In this document: positions 19,065 to 27,654 of the stretch, in pieces
How positions within the stretch are numbered: position 1 is the stretch's first letter
How the letters are laid out: every line of letters starts with the position of its first letter
Assembly: GCF_009765365.1 (NCBI RefSeq)
Contig: NZ_VTOM01000001.1
Location: 310,001 to 374,000, forward strand
DNA length: 64,000 nucleotides
Reading direction: 5' to 3'
From: Antarcticirhabdus aurantiaca
GTDB taxonomy: Bacteria > Pseudomonadota > Alphaproteobacteria > Rhizobiales > Rhizobiaceae
Position numbers and translations under genes: made by a program
Notes under the pieces: generated by a model
What the model was told of the DNA's origin: nothing
The model's database searches: none
Seen by the model: the letters and a program-made list of their open reading frames with translations, nothing else

Positions 19065-19415
19065 ATGTACCAATTCTCCTATGCCGAGGTTGCTCAGGAA
19101 AGCGGCGCGACGGCACGCGACCGCGAGCGCCAGGCGCTCGGCCACGCGATCTCGCTTCTGGAACGGGCCGAAGAGGCCGGGCCTCGCTCGCGCGAGGCCG
19201 TGGAGGCCATCTACGTCACGCGCAACCTTTGGTCGATCCTCGTCGAGGACCTGGCCAATTCGGACAACGCCCTGCCGGACGAGCTGCGCGCCAACCTCAT
19301 CTCGATCGGCCTCTGGATCATGAAGGAAGCCGAGGCCGTGCGGCTCGGCAAGTCCGGCTCGTTCCAGGGCATGATCGAGGTGACCACCATGATCCGGGAC
19401 GGGCTCGCCGCATGA
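19065..19415 (+). CDS. flaF: Flagellin synthesis regulator FlaF
   Basis: FlaF is an alphaproteobacterial cytoplasmic protein needed for flagellin production, acting opposite FlbT. The 116-residue length is typical. Conserved features are the start MYQFSYAEV, the helix [16 protein letters not shown] and the core [20 protein letters not shown] followed by [17 protein letters not shown]. The stop overlaps the flbT start (ATGA), the usual flaF-flbT coupling. No flagellin gene is in this window, so its targets lie elsewhere. Confidence 0.95.
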   Translation: MYQFSYAEVAQESGATARDRERQALGHAISLLERAEEAGPRSREAVEAIYVTRNLWSILVEDLANSDNALPDELRANLISIGLWIMKEAEAVRLGKSGSFQGMIEVTTMIRDGLAA

Positions 19416-19879
19416 CGACGCCAACGCTCCGCATCACGCTGCGGGCCGGCGAGCGGATCTTCGTCAACGGAGCGGTGCTCAAGGCCGACCGCAAGGTCCA
19501 GCTCGAGTTCCTGAACGACGTGACCTTCCTCCTGGAAAGCCACGTCCTGCAGGAGGCGCAGGCGACGACGCCGCTGCGCCAGCTCTACTTCATCATCCAG
19601 ATGATGCTGATCGACCCGGCGGGGGCCGATACGGCGCGCGAGGTCTTCGACCGGACCTGCCCGATGCTGCTCGCCGCCTTCAAGAACGTCGATGTCCGCT
19701 CGGGGCTTCACGACATCATGGACATGATCGGCCGCGACCGGCCCTTCGACGCCCTGAAGCGCCTGCGCGGGCTCTTCCACATCGAGGAGGAGATCCTCGA
19801 AGGCAGCCGCGCCCAGATGCAGGCTGCCGCCGAGCTCGCCAACGTCAACCGCCTCGTCGCCGCGGGAGCTGCCCGATGA
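19412..19879 (+). CDS. flbT: Flagellin post-transcriptional regulator FlbT
   Basis: FlbT binds flagellin mRNA leaders in Caulobacter and controls their stability or translation. The 155-residue product begins [20 protein letters not shown] and carries the family core [19 protein letters not shown] and [11 protein letters not shown]. The ATG at 19412 overlaps flaF; longer upstream starts lie inside flaF. The stop overlaps the flgD ATG by four bases, so flaF, flbT and flgD are translated as one coupled unit. Confidence 0.95.
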   Translation: MTTPTLRITLRAGERIFVNGAVLKADRKVQLEFLNDVTFLLESHVLQEAQATTPLRQLYFIIQMMLIDPAGADTAREVFDRTCPMLLAAFKNVDVRSGLHDIMDMIGRDRPFDALKRLRGLFHIEEEILEGSRAQMQAAAELANVNRLVAAGAAR

Positions 19880-20286
19880 CCACCGTGAACCCGACCAGCG
19901 CGACGACCACCGCCGCGACGGCTGTCTCCCAGGCGACGAAGGACGGCATCAAGACCGGCCTCGACTACAACGCCTTCCTGCAGCTCCTCGTCGCGCAGAT
20001 GAAGAACCAGGATCCGCTGAACCCGACGGACCCGACGCAGCAGATGAGCCAGCTGGCTTCCTTCTCCAACGTCGAGCAGTCGATCAAGCTGAACCAGAAG
20101 CTCGCGGCGATGACGACGCTGACGGCGCTGACGCAGGCCGACTCGCTGGTCGGCCGCACCGTCACCTCCGGCGACGGGGCGACCTCGGGCGTCGTCAAGT
20201 CGGTGCGCATCACCGACGACGGCGTGACCGCCACGCTGACGAGCGGCAAGACCATGGCGCTCGGCGCCGGCACGACGATCGAATAG
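19876..20286 (+). CDS. flgD: Hook-capping protein FlgD (short form)
   Basis: Scaffold at the tip of the growing hook, removed when FlgK adds. The 136-residue product holds the conserved FlgD N-terminal motif [21 protein letters not shown] (about 34-54) and [14 protein letters not shown]. It ends after a small beta region ([12 protein letters not shown]) and lacks the Ig-like and tudor-like FlgD domains of enterobacteria. The short form is normal for Rhizobiales. It overlaps flbT by ATGA and is 15 bases from fliQ. Confidence 0.94.
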   Translation: MTTVNPTSATTTAATAVSQATKDGIKTGLDYNAFLQLLVAQMKNQDPLNPTDPTQQMSQLASFSNVEQSIKLNQKLAAMTTLTALTQADSLVGRTVTSGDGATSGVVKSVRITDDGVTATLTSGKTMALGAGTTIE

Positions 20287-20301
20287 GGGAGGGCCCGAGC
20301 C

Positions 20302-20568
20302 TTGAACGAAGCCGACGCCCTCGACATCGTCCAGTCCGCCGTCTGGACCATCGTGGCCGCCTGCGGCCCGGCGGTCGGCGCGGCGATGCTGGTCGGCATC
20401 ATCATCGCTCTCTTCCAGGCGTTGACCCAGATCCAGGAGGTGACGCTCACCTTCGTGCCGAAGATCCTGGCGATCTTCGTCGTGATCGCGCTGACCGCTT
20501 CCTTCACCGGCGCGCAGGTCTACGCCTTCACGCAAGAGTCCTATTCGAGGATCGAGACCGGCTTCTGA
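20302..20568 (+). CDS. fliQ: Flagellar export gate protein FliQ
   Basis: Small export gate subunit (88 residues, two membrane helices about 15-38 and 50-75). The family stretch IIIALFQALTQIQEVTLTFVPK is present in outline. Translation appears to start at TTG 20302, since no ATG or GTG precedes the first helix and AGGGGAGGG lies about ten bases upstream, a strong Shine-Dalgarno compensating for the weak start codon. A perfect hairpin terminator follows 27 bases after the stop. Confidence 0.94.
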   Translation: MNEADALDIVQSAVWTIVAACGPAVGAAMLVGIIIALFQALTQIQEVTLTFVPKILAIFVVIALTASFTGAQVYAFTQESYSRIETGF

Positions 20569-20595
20569 GCGCTTGATCCCCGCGCGAACCGCTAA

Positions 20596-20632
20596 CGGCC
20601 GCCCCGGAGCTTCCGGGGCGGCCGTCGTCGTT
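20596..20632 (+). terminator. Hairpin terminator between fliQ and flhA
   Basis: A perfect 12-pair GC stem (20596-20607 with 20613-20624) around AGCTT, followed by TCGTCGTTC, lies 27 bases after fliQ. It should end the flaF-flbT-flgD-fliQ transcript or lower read-through into flhA, whose own promoter would then lie between 20633 and 20760, where TTAA-N7-TTTC occurs at 20651-20665. Confidence 0.75.
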
Positions 20633-20762
20633 CGGGCCAAGGCTGGCGGGTTAAGAATTCCTTTCCAGTTCGGCACCAGCGAGCCCCGGCACAAGCGGGG
20701 CAGGGACCGCGCGCTCTTCCCTTCCAATCCGGCGCGGTTCGATGCCATGGAGCTCGCCCGCG

Positions 20763-22859
20763 ATGGCCCTGATCGAGAGCGTCGGCCTCAACCCGCCGAA
20801 AGCCGCCCCGAAGAGCAGCCGCGACCTCGGCTTCGCGCTCGCCGTCGTCTTCGTGCTGACGGTGCTGTTCGTCCCGATCCCGGCCTTCGTCATCGACATC
20901 GGGCTGTCGATCTCGATCGCGCTGTCGATCCTGATCCTGATGGTGGCGCTGTGGATCCAGAAGCCGCTGGAGTTCTCGGCCTTCCCGACCGTTCTCCTGC
21001 TCGCCACCATGCTGCGACTGGCGCTGAACGTGGCCACCACCCGCGTCATCCTGTCCCACGGCGACGATGGCGTGCACGCGGCCGGCTACGTCATCGGCGG
21101 CTTCGCCGAGCTGGTCATGAGCGGCGACTTCGTCATCGGCGTCATCGTGTTCACGATCCTCATCATCGTGAACTTCATGGTCATCACCAAGGGCGCGACC
21201 CGCATCGCGGAGGTCGGCGCCCGCTTCACCCTCGACGCCATCCCCGGCAAGCAGATGGCGATCGACGCCGACCTGTCGGCCGGCCTCATCGACGAGAAGG
21301 AGGCCCAGCTGCGCCGGCGCGAGCTGGAAGAGGAGAGCTCCTTCTTCGGTGCGATGGACGGCGCCTCGAAGTTCGTGCGCGGCGACGCCATCGCCGCCCT
21401 GATCATCACCGCGGTCAACGTCTTCGGCGGCATCATCATCGGCATCACCCGCCACGGCATGGAGCCCGCCCACGCCGCCGACGTCTTCGTCAAGCTCTCG
21501 GTCGGCGACGGCATCGTGTCGCAGATCCCGGCCCTCATCATCTCGCTCGCCGCCGGCCTCCTCGTCTCGAAGGGCGGCACGCGCGGCGAGGCGCAGACCG
21601 CGGTTCTCGGCCAGCTCGGCCATTATCCCCGCGCCATGGGCGTCTCGGCCGGCCTGATGGGCCTCCTCGCGATCCTTCCGGGCCTGCCCTTCCTGCCTTT
21701 CGCGATGCTCGGCGGCGCGCTCGCCGGCATCGCCTACGTCGTGCCGAAGCGCCGACAGGAAGAGGCCGCGAAGGTCGCGGAGAAGGAAGCGGCCGAGGTC
21801 CAGCGCGTCCAGGAGGCCGAGCGCGTCTCGGTGAAGGAATCGCTGCGCATCGTCGAGATCGAGCTGGTTCTGGGCAAGCAGCTCTCCGCCCACCTCCTGC
21901 TCCAGCGCGACGAACTGGCCAACCGCGTCGGCAAGATGCGGCGCCGCTTCGCCTCGCGCTACGGCTTCGTCGTGCCGGAGATCAAGCTCTCCGACGATCT
22001 CGCGATCGACCCGAAGTCCTACGAGATCAAGATCCACGGGACGACCATCGCCAGCCAGCGCATCCGTCTCGGCGAGCTCCTGATCGTGCTCGGCGAGGGC
22101 AACGTGCCGGACGTGCCGCACGACATCACCAAGGAGCCGGCCTTCGGCATGCGCGCCGCCTGGATCTCCGAGACCTTCTCCTCGGAAGTCCGGCGCCTCG
22201 GCTTCGAGCCGATCGACACGCTCTCGGTGGTGCTTACCCACCTGTCCGAGACGATCCGCAACAACCTGTCGCAGCTCCTGTCCTACAAGGACATGCGCGC
22301 GCTGATCGACCGGCTGGAGGGCGACTACAAGCGCCTGATCGAGGAGATCATCCCCTCGCACATGAGCTATTCGGGCCTCCAGGCGGTGCTCAAGCTCCTG
22401 CTCGCCGAGCGCGTCTCGATCCGCAACCTCAACCTGATCCTGGAGGCCATCGCCGAGATCGCGCCCCACGTGCGCCGCTCCGAGCAGATCGTCGAGCACG
22501 TGCGGGTGCGCATGGCGCAGCAGATCTGCGGCGACCTCATCCACCAGGGTCAGCTCGGCGTCCTGCGCCTCGGCAACCGCTGGGACCTCGCCTTCCACCA
22601 GGCGCTCAAGCGCGACGCCAAGGGCGACGTCATCGAGTTCGACATCGACCCGCGGCTCGTCGAGCAGTTCGCGACGGAGGCGACCAAGGTCATCCGCGCC
22701 AAGATGGATGCCGGCGAGAGCTTCGTTCTTGTCGCCGCGCCCGACGCCCGTCCTTACGTGCGCATGATGATCGAGCGCATCTTCGTGAACCTTCCCGTTC
22801 TCAGCCACGTCGAGATCGCGCGCGGAACCGACATCAAGTCGCTGGGCACCATCTCGTGA
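20763..22859 (+). CDS. flhA: Flagellar export gate protein FlhA
   Basis: Large export gate subunit with a membrane half that conducts ions and a cytoplasmic ring that docks chaperone-substrate complexes. I prefer the ATG at 20763 (698 residues) because GGAG lies ten bases upstream; an in-frame ATG at 20742 would add seven residues. The membrane domain (about 20-310) contains the FHIPEP-region equivalents [27 protein letters not shown] and the cytoplasmic domain runs to DIKSLGTIS. fliR overlaps its stop by GTGA. Confidence 0.97.
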   Translation: MALIESVGLNPPKAAPKSSRDLGFALAVVFVLTVLFVPIPAFVIDIGLSISIALSILILMVALWIQKPLEFSAFPTVLLLATMLRLALNVATTRVILSHGDDGVHAAGYVIGGFAELVMSGDFVIGVIVFTILIIVNFMVITKGATRIAEVGARFTLDAIPGKQMAIDADLSAGLIDEKEAQLRRRELEEESSFFGAMDGASKFVRGDAIAALIITAVNVFGGIIIGITRHGMEPAHAADVFVKLSVGDGIVSQIPALIISLAAGLLVSKGGTRGEAQTAVLGQLGHYPRAMGVSAGLMGLLAILPGLPFLPFAMLGGALAGIAYVVPKRRQEEAAKVAEKEAAEVQRVQEAERVSVKESLRIVEIELVLGKQLSAHLLLQRDELANRVGKMRRRFASRYGFVVPEIKLSDDLAIDPKSYEIKIHGTTIASQRIRLGELLIVLGEGNVPDVPHDITKEPAFGMRAAWISETFSSEVRRLGFEPIDTLSVVLTHLSETIRNNLSQLLSYKDMRALIDRLEGDYKRLIEEIIPSHMSYSGLQAVLKLLLAERVSIRNLNLILEAIAEIAPHVRRSEQIVEHVRVRMAQQICGDLIHQGQLGVLRLGNRWDLAFHQALKRDAKGDVIEFDIDPRLVEQFATEATKVIRAKMDAGESFVLVAAPDARPYVRMMIERIFVNLPVLSHVEIARGTDIKSLGTIS

Positions 22860-23611
22860 GCGAGAGCGCCTCGGTTCAGGTCCTCTGCCTGTTCCTGGTG
22901 TTCTGCCGGGTGGGCAGCTGCCTGATGATCATGCCGGGCTTTTCCTCGGCGCGCCTGCCCGCGCAGATCCGGCTGTTCCTGGCGCTGGCCGTGTCCTTCG
23001 CGCTCTCGCCGGCGCTGATCGACAGCCTGCGCCCGCTGGTGGAGGGGGCGAGCGATGCCGAGCGCATCGCGCTCATCGTGACCGAGGTCCTGAACGGGGC
23101 AATGATCGGCCTTCTCGGCCGCACCTTCCTGCTCGCGCTCCAGTTCGCCGGGCACGTCGTCGCCAATGCCATCGGCATGGGGCAGGCGCTCGGTACCGCG
23201 ATCGAGGACAACGAGCCGGGCGCGGCGATCGTGTCGCTGATCACGCTGACGGCGACGACGTTGATCTTCGTCCTCAACCTCCATGCCGAGATCGCCAGGG
23301 CGCTCGTCGATTCCTACTCGGCGATCCCGCCGGTGGAGGGGTTCGCGGCGCGCCGAGCGCTCGCCAACTTCACCGACAATCTCGACGAGGCCTTCCTCCT
23401 GTGCCTCAGGATCTCGAGCCCGTTCATCCTCTACGCCGTCATCGTCAACTTCGCGATCGGCCTCGCCAACAAGATGACGCCGACGATCCCCGTCTACTTC
23501 ATCTCGCTGCCCTTCGTTCTCGCCGGCGGGCTCATCCTGTTCGGCTACGCCATGACCGACTTCTTCGTCCTGTTCATGCAAGACTTCACCGGCTGGGTGG
23601 TGAACGGATGA
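22856..23611 (+). CDS. fliR: Flagellar export gate protein FliR
   Basis: Third component of the FliPQR gate. From GTG 22856 (overlapping the flhA stop) it has 251 residues and about six hydrophobic segments, starting [21 protein letters not shown] and including the family stretch [20 protein letters not shown] and the C-terminal [16 protein letters not shown] much longer upstream frame is antisense-like noise inside flhA. Its stop overlaps the next gene by ATGA. flhB, usually a partner, is not in this window. Confidence 0.95.
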   Translation: MSESASVQVLCLFLVFCRVGSCLMIMPGFSSARLPAQIRLFLALAVSFALSPALIDSLRPLVEGASDAERIALIVTEVLNGAMIGLLGRTFLLALQFAGHVVANAIGMGQALGTAIEDNEPGAAIVSLITLTATTLIFVLNLHAEIARALVDSYSAIPPVEGFAARRALANFTDNLDEAFLLCLRISSPFILYAVIVNFAIGLANKMTPTIPVYFISLPFVLAGGLILFGYAMTDFFVLFMQDFTGWVVNG

Positions 23612-24048
23612 GCGCGCGCGGCGAGGGGCAGGCCAAGCGGCTCGCGCGGCTGCTCAAGGTCCAGAACCAGAAGCGCTCGGTGGAGGAGTGGCGCCTCGCC
23701 CATCTCAAGGACGAGCACGCCAGGATCGACGCGCAGGACGTCGCGATCATCGACGCGCTCAACCACGAGGGCGCGCTGCACGGCCTGTTCCTCGAGGGCA
23801 AGGTCAACGCGCTGAAGCGCAACGACGTCGAGCGCAAGAAGAACGTCGCCGAGCAGACCAGGGTCGAGCAGCTGCTCGTCGAGGCGCGGCGCCTGGAAAA
23901 GGGCGTCGAGAAGGCGCGCGACAAGGCCAAGCTCGCCGAGCGCGAAAGCCACGCCAAGCGCGACCTCGACGAGACCGTCGACCGCGTGGCGAGCGCCGGC
24001 TTCCAGGCCGAGATCCGCGCCCGTTTCAAGCCCTCAAGCCTCGAATAA
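23608..24048 (+). CDS. FliJ-like coiled-coil export protein
   Basis: A 146-residue, highly charged, almost wholly helical protein without membrane segments, starting at the ATG that overlaps the fliR stop. Heptad-like Arg/Lys/Glu-rich stretches run from about 10 to 130. Size, charge and location match FliJ, the export-ATPase stalk protein that is poorly conserved in rhizobia. The name is inferred from architecture and position, not from a diagnostic motif; an unrelated flagellar coiled-coil protein is possible. Confidence 0.65.
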   Translation: MSARGEGQAKRLARLLKVQNQKRSVEEWRLAHLKDEHARIDAQDVAIIDALNHEGALHGLFLEGKVNALKRNDVERKKNVAEQTRVEQLLVEARRLEKGVEKARDKAKLAERESHAKRDLDETVDRVASAGFQAEIRARFKPSSLE

Positions 24049-24126
24049 GCCGCTCCGGTTTAAGTCGTCCAGGGCAGCCGGCCGGCCCGGCCGCGCCGCT
24101 TCCCCATCCATGAAAGGCGCCCTCCG

Positions 24127-24636
24127 GTGATCGTCGACCGCCTGTCCGCCAAGACCGCCGCGCCTTATCCGGTCGAGACCGTCGATGCCGGCCGGGCCGC
24201 GACCGCCGCTCGCGCCGCGTCCGCGGCCGGACACGTCGTCGAGGCCGGCGCCGACAGCTTCTCGGCCCGGCTTTCCAGCGTCGCCGCCCCGGAGATCGGC
24301 CGGGTGCCGGGCCTGGTGCGCCACGAGGCGCGCAAGGTCTCGCCGGAAGAGAAATTCGAGGGGTTCGTTCTACGAACCTTCGTCGAGGAGATGCTGCCCT
24401 CGGAGGAGGGCGGGTTCTTCGGCACGGGCATGGCGGGCAACGTGTGGCGCTCGATGCTGGCCGAGCAGATCGGCGACGAGCTCGCGGCCTCCGGCGGCGT
24501 CGGCATCGCCGAGCTGCTGGCGAAGCGCGACGCCAAGGCCGCCGGCGACCTGCCGTTCGGGCCCGACCCGACGAGCCTCGCGACCGCTCTCGGCGCCGGC
24601 CCCGCCGCCGCCCTGTCCGACGATCCCGAGTCCTGA
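24127..24636 (+). CDS. FlgJ-type rod-binding domain protein
   Basis: A 169-residue protein starting at GTG 24127, with a disordered Ala-rich N-terminus and a rod-binding domain (about 75-140: KFEGFVLRTFVEEMLPSEEGGFFGTG, then NVWRSMLAEQIGDELAASGGVGIA). That is the N-terminal half of enterobacterial FlgJ; the muramidase half is missing, as usual in alphaproteobacteria, where such proteins are also annotated as CheL. It should cap the growing rod in the periplasm and may recruit a separate muramidase. A 78-base gap separates it from the preceding gene. Confidence 0.85.
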   Translation: MIVDRLSAKTAAPYPVETVDAGRAATAARAASAAGHVVEAGADSFSARLSSVAAPEIGRVPGLVRHEARKVSPEEKFEGFVLRTFVEEMLPSEEGGFFGTGMAGNVWRSMLAEQIGDELAASGGVGIAELLAKRDAKAAGDLPFGPDPTSLATALGAGPAAALSDDPES

Positions 24637-24663
24637 TTCTTCAAGAAAGACAGCGGAACCGCG

Positions 24664-25017
24664 ATGGAAAACGTCCTGCTCCAGGCCATCGAGCGCCTCG
24701 AAACCGTGCTTCTCACCGAAACGCGAGCGCTCAAGAGCGGCGCCGCGCTGGACCTCGCCCAGATGGCCGGCCGGAAGAACCAGAGCCTTCTGGAGATGTC
24801 GCGCCTGTCCCGCTCCATCACCCGCGAGCAGCTGAGCCTCCCTGCGCGCGCGCGGCTCGACGCGCTGAAAGCCAATCTCGGCGAGAACCAGCGCGTCCTG
24901 TCGCTCCACGTCGCGGCAAGCCGCGACCTGTCCGAGCTGATCTCCGAGTCGATCCGCCAGGCCGAATCGGACGGAACCTATGATTCGTCGCGTCCGCGCG
25001 AAGGCCGGAGCGCATGA
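24664..25017 (+). CDS. FlgN-like flagellar export chaperone
   Basis: A 117-residue helical protein beginning MENVLLQAIERLETVLLTET, with the FlgN-like pattern of a leading amphipathic helix, an acidic/alanine segment and a K-N-Q-S-L-L-E-M helix. FlgN keeps the junction proteins FlgK and FlgL unfolded for export; both are encoded 7 kb upstream. The match is by length, helical pattern and locus. Its stop overlaps the next gene by four bases (ATGA). Confidence 0.7.
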   Translation: MENVLLQAIERLETVLLTETRALKSGAALDLAQMAGRKNQSLLEMSRLSRSITREQLSLPARARLDALKANLGENQRVLSLHVAASRDLSELISESIRQAESDGTYDSSRPREGRSA

Positions 25018-25505
25018 TCAAGATCATCGCCCTCGGCGCATGGGTCTGCGCCGTCTCGCTCGGGTCCAGCTTTCTGGTCGCCTCCATGCAGAGCGGTGCG
25101 GCTCCGGCCGAAGCCGCGGCAGAGCCGACTTACTTCCAGGGGCTCGACTACCGCAAGACGAGCGACATCACCGTGCCGATGATCTCGGACAAGGGGCTGG
25201 AAGGCTATATCCTGGCACGCTTCGTCTACACCATCGACGGCAAGACGGTGTCGGAACTGAAGGTGCCGCCCGATCCCTTCGTCATCGACTCGGCCTTCCG
25301 CCGGATCTACTCGCTCGACGGCTTCGACTTCGGCCAGCCCCAGCGCTTCGACCTGAAGGCGCTGACAACGCAGGTCCGCGACGACGTCAACGCGGTCTAC
25401 AAGACTGCACTCGTCGAGGAGGTCCTCGTCGACAAGTTCGACTACATCCGCCGCAACGAGGTGCGCGGCGCCGAGGAACAGGCCGCCGCCTTGCAGCAGA
25501 AGTAG
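25014..25505 (+). CDS. Conserved membrane-anchored protein of the flagellar cluster, unknown function
   Basis: A 163-residue protein I do not recognise. It has an uncleaved-type N-terminal hydrophobic segment (about 4-26), a short Ala/Glu-rich linker and a compact soluble domain (about 40-150) beginning near TYFQGLDYRKTSDITVPMIS and containing GYILARFVYTIDGK. The single anchor, the VP-x-I start and the helix ending EEVLVDKFDYIRRNEV recall FliL, so it may be a second FliL-like protein. It overlaps the FlgN-like gene by ATGA and closes the flagellar run, which argues for a motility role. Confidence 0.75.
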   Translation: MIKIIALGAWVCAVSLGSSFLVASMQSGAAPAEAAAEPTYFQGLDYRKTSDITVPMISDKGLEGYILARFVYTIDGKTVSELKVPPDPFVIDSAFRRIYSLDGFDFGQPQRFDLKALTTQVRDDVNAVYKTALVEEVLVDKFDYIRRNEVRGAEEQAAALQQK

Positions 25506-25815
25506 GCGAGGGAACCGGCTCGGTGCCGAGCGGGCCCTCCGGGTCGTGTCGGCAAAGCTTGGCTTCGTCTCGACGGCTCGACGCTTCGTCGCGGGCGTTG
25601 ATTCAGGCTCGAGAATACACTAGGTGCCCTTATTAATTGGTGCGGCGCCCATCGTACGACGAGACCGGGTATCTGGTCGCGCTGCTGTCCGGCACCGGCG
25701 CGAGACCTGCGTCGGGGCGGTGTCTCGGCGTCGGAGCGTCCCGAAAGGGTCGAGGCCGTCGCCGTGGCCAAGGGCGTGCCGCGCCAGGAGTCAGGAGCGC
25801 CGGTCCTTCGGGAAG
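25506..25815. other. Gene-free region before the LuxR-type gene
   Basis: About 310 bases with no gene I can support. A short inverted repeat (GGCTCGGTGCCGAGC) follows the last flagellar gene at about 25517. TTGATT (25598-25603), 17 bases and TAGGTG (25621-25626) is a weak sigma-70-like pair, next to an unusually A/T-rich patch with TTATTAATT. The open frame of the downstream regulator extends back to 25624, but that part looks like noise (very Arg-rich). Confidence 0.4.
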
Positions 25816-26580
25816 ATGAATATTGCGATGAATGACGAGCTTCTGGTCGAAGCGGAACCTGCGGTGGGCCGGGACACCATGGGAGCCGCCTTCGACGCGG
25901 ACGGGCTCTGGAAGTTGGCGAACTTGCCGGACCTCACCGCCCGGTTGACCGAGGCGAGTCGAGCCGGCGGCTTCGAAGGCGTCGCGCTCGTCGTCGCGTC
26001 CCCCGATGCGGAGGGCGCCTTTCTGCGCCTGGTGGAAGAGGGGCGGCGCCTCGCTTCGTCCGAGCTTGCTCCCGATAGCCTCGGCGCGTTCATCGTCGGA
26101 CTGCCGGAACGATCCTCGCTCCCGTTCCGATGGACCGGCCACGGCGAGGCGGACGAGCATCCCCCTGTCTTCGAAGCGGGCGTGCTGCGCGACCGCGGCC
26201 CGCTTCCAGTCGCTCTGTCGGGGATCTGCGTGCCGGTGCGAGCCGGGCTTCGGCGTGTCGGCGGGGTGCTTTTTCTCGGTCGGGGTCGGCCGGAGCTGCG
26301 CTCGCTCGACATCCTGGCCCTGCGCATCTTCTCGACGAGCTGGTTCGCCCGCTATTGCCAGCTCGAGGCCGTGATCGGCGAGCGTGGCCACGTCACCCCG
26401 CGCGAGCGCGAATGCCTGCAGCTCGCCTCGAACGGGCTGACGAGCGAGGCCATCGCGCGCCGCCTCGCCCTGTCCAAGCACACGGTGGACCACCATCTCG
26501 TCTCGGCCACGGTGAAGCTGAAAGCCGCCAACCGGGCGCATGCCATCGCCGAATCGCTGCGCCTCGGGATCGTGACCTGA
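25816..26580 (+). CDS. LuxR-type regulator with autoinducer-domain-like N-terminus
   Basis: A 254-residue regulator. The C-terminus (about 190-250) is a typical LuxR/GerE helix-turn-helix: TPRERECLQLASNGLTSEAIARRLALSKHTVDHHL. The N-terminal 175 residues have the size and alternating pattern of an autoinducer-binding-like domain, including VPVRAGLRRVGGVLFLGRG, but I cannot identify the usual acyl-homoserine-lactone residues. The ATG at 25816 is used; 25828 is also possible. Its place after the flagellar genes and its size resemble VisN/VisR, the rhizobial motility master regulators, or an orphan LuxR solo. No luxI-like synthase is nearby. Confidence 0.85.
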   Translation: MNIAMNDELLVEAEPAVGRDTMGAAFDADGLWKLANLPDLTARLTEASRAGGFEGVALVVASPDAEGAFLRLVEEGRRLASSELAPDSLGAFIVGLPERSSLPFRWTGHGEADEHPPVFEAGVLRDRGPLPVALSGICVPVRAGLRRVGGVLFLGRGRPELRSLDILALRIFSTSWFARYCQLEAVIGERGHVTPRERECLQLASNGLTSEAIARRLALSKHTVDHHLVSATVKLKAANRAHAIAESLRLGIVT

Positions 26581-26711
26581 GAAGCCGGGCGAACGGGTCC
26601 GGCCTTTCCCCAGGCTGGACGGCGACGGCTTCTTAACCTCGATCGGTGACCATGATGACGGGCCGGACGCCAGCCGCGCGGCCCGCATGGGTTTCCTGTT
26701 TCGAGTATGCC

Positions 26712-27209
26712 ATGTCCGAGTTCCGGCAGCAGTCCGCGGCCGCGCGGCTTCGCGCGTTCCGCCGCATCGCGTCCCACTCCATATCGAGCGACGAGGGCGC
26801 CAACGCGATCCTCGCGGGGAGCGTCCTGCTCCTGTCATGCGGGTTCTTCGCCTGGGTCGTCTCGACCGCGGCCAAGGATCCGACCTTCTTCGAGCGCCAG
26901 CTGATCGCGGGAATGCGCTCCTCCAACGTCGACCCGATCACCACCGGGTCGACCGCCGCGCCGGCCGACGAGACGGGGCCGGCGATTCCCGTGCCGGCGG
27001 TGGTGCGGAACGGCGAGGTCGACCCGGCCGATTACTCGATCGTCGCCCTGTTCGAGTCCGAGGCGGTCGTCGCCGCCGGCGACGAACTGTGGCGCGTCAA
27101 GGTCGGCTCGACGCTGCCGGGTCTCGGCGCCGTGCTCGCGATCGAGACGGAAGCGGGCGGCACGGGCCGCGTGCGGACGGAGAAAGCGGTGCTCAGCGCC
27201 TCGCGCTGA
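26712..27209 (+). CDS. Hypothetical single-pass membrane protein
   Basis: A 165-residue protein from the ATG at 26712 (MSEFRQQS). In-frame starts at 26646-26655 would add a stretch that does not look coding. A basic N-terminus is followed by one membrane segment (about residues 36-56, AILAGSVLLLSCGFFAWVV), and a small exported domain with GDELWRVKVGSTLPGLGAVLAIE. The SPOR/LysM-free exported domain resembles a short beta-rich module; I do not recognise the family. It is convergent with the next gene, with six bases between stops. Confidence 0.7.
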   Translation: MSEFRQQSAAARLRAFRRIASHSISSDEGANAILAGSVLLLSCGFFAWVVSTAAKDPTFFERQLIAGMRSSNVDPITTGSTAAPADETGPAIPVPAVVRNGEVDPADYSIVALFESEAVVAAGDELWRVKVGSTLPGLGAVLAIETEAGGTGRVRTEKAVLSASR

Positions 27210-27215
27210 GCCGGC

Positions 27216-27527
27216 TCACTTCTTTTCCAGGAGAATCTGGCCTTCGCGGGCGAGCTTGCCCTTCACCTTTTCGGCGAGCGCGGCGAGGAACATCGGCAGG
27301 TCCACCTCGACGTGAACGGCGGTGTCCAGCACGTCGAGGCGGCCGGTCACCGACTGGCCCATGACGCGGGCGCGGAAGTCCAGGTGGTCGTCCGTCCACG
27401 TGTCCTCCCACTTGATCATCCCGCCCATGACCTCCTGCCGCATCCGGCCGAAGCTGTCGGAGATGCGCTGGCGCGCCTCGGCGCGCGTGAGCTTGTGCGG
27501 GATGTCGATGCTGATCGTCTCGGCCAT
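27216..27527 (-). CDS. Polyhydroxyalkanoic acid system (PHA_gran_rgn) family protein
   Basis: A 103-residue protein from the ATG at 27527, with AGGA a few bases upstream. It begins MAETISIDIPHKLTRAEARQRI and has the small beta-rich MGQSVTGRLDVLDTAVHVEVDLPMFLAAL pattern of the PHA_gran_rgn family (DUF2019-like), whose members bind or are induced with polyhydroxyalkanoate granules in some bacteria. No other PHA gene is present in the window. The same reading frame continues upstream for another 117 codons, but that part is antisense to the helicase and is not coding. Confidence 0.85.
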   Translation of the reverse strand: MAETISIDIPHKLTRAEARQRISDSFGRMRQEVMGGMIKWEDTWTDDHLDFRARVMGQSVTGRLDVLDTAVHVEVDLPMFLAALAEKVKGKLAREGQILLEKK

Positions 27528-27593
27528 GTCGCGTCCTGTGAACGGGTCGGACACCGGATATGGAGGGCCGAAGCGCGCCCCGCAACGGCCATG

Positions 27594-27628
27594 AAAAAGG
27601 GCGGCGCGACCGAAGCCGCGCCGCCCTT
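27594..27628 (-). terminator. Intrinsic terminator of the RhlE-type helicase
   Basis: On the minus strand a perfect 12-pair stem (27617-27628 with 27597-27608) around an eight-base loop is followed by a run of T (TTTTT, read as AAAAA on the plus strand at 27594-27598). It lies 27 bases after the helicase stop. Confidence 0.85.
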
Positions 27629-27654
27629 GATCGTTTTGCCGCGGCCGAAGCCGC

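Noticed and set aside
20573-22855. Long in-frame N-terminal extension of fliR through flhA
   Set aside because: The extension is Arg/Pro-rich noise, and the GTG at 22856 overlapping the flhA stop gives the normal FliR length.
24058-24070. TTAA before the FlgJ-type gene as a CtrA site
   Set aside because: Only one half-site; the sequence seven bases on is AGGG.
26635-26650. TTAA before the hypothetical membrane gene as a CtrA site
   Set aside because: TTAACC is present but the second half-site is absent.
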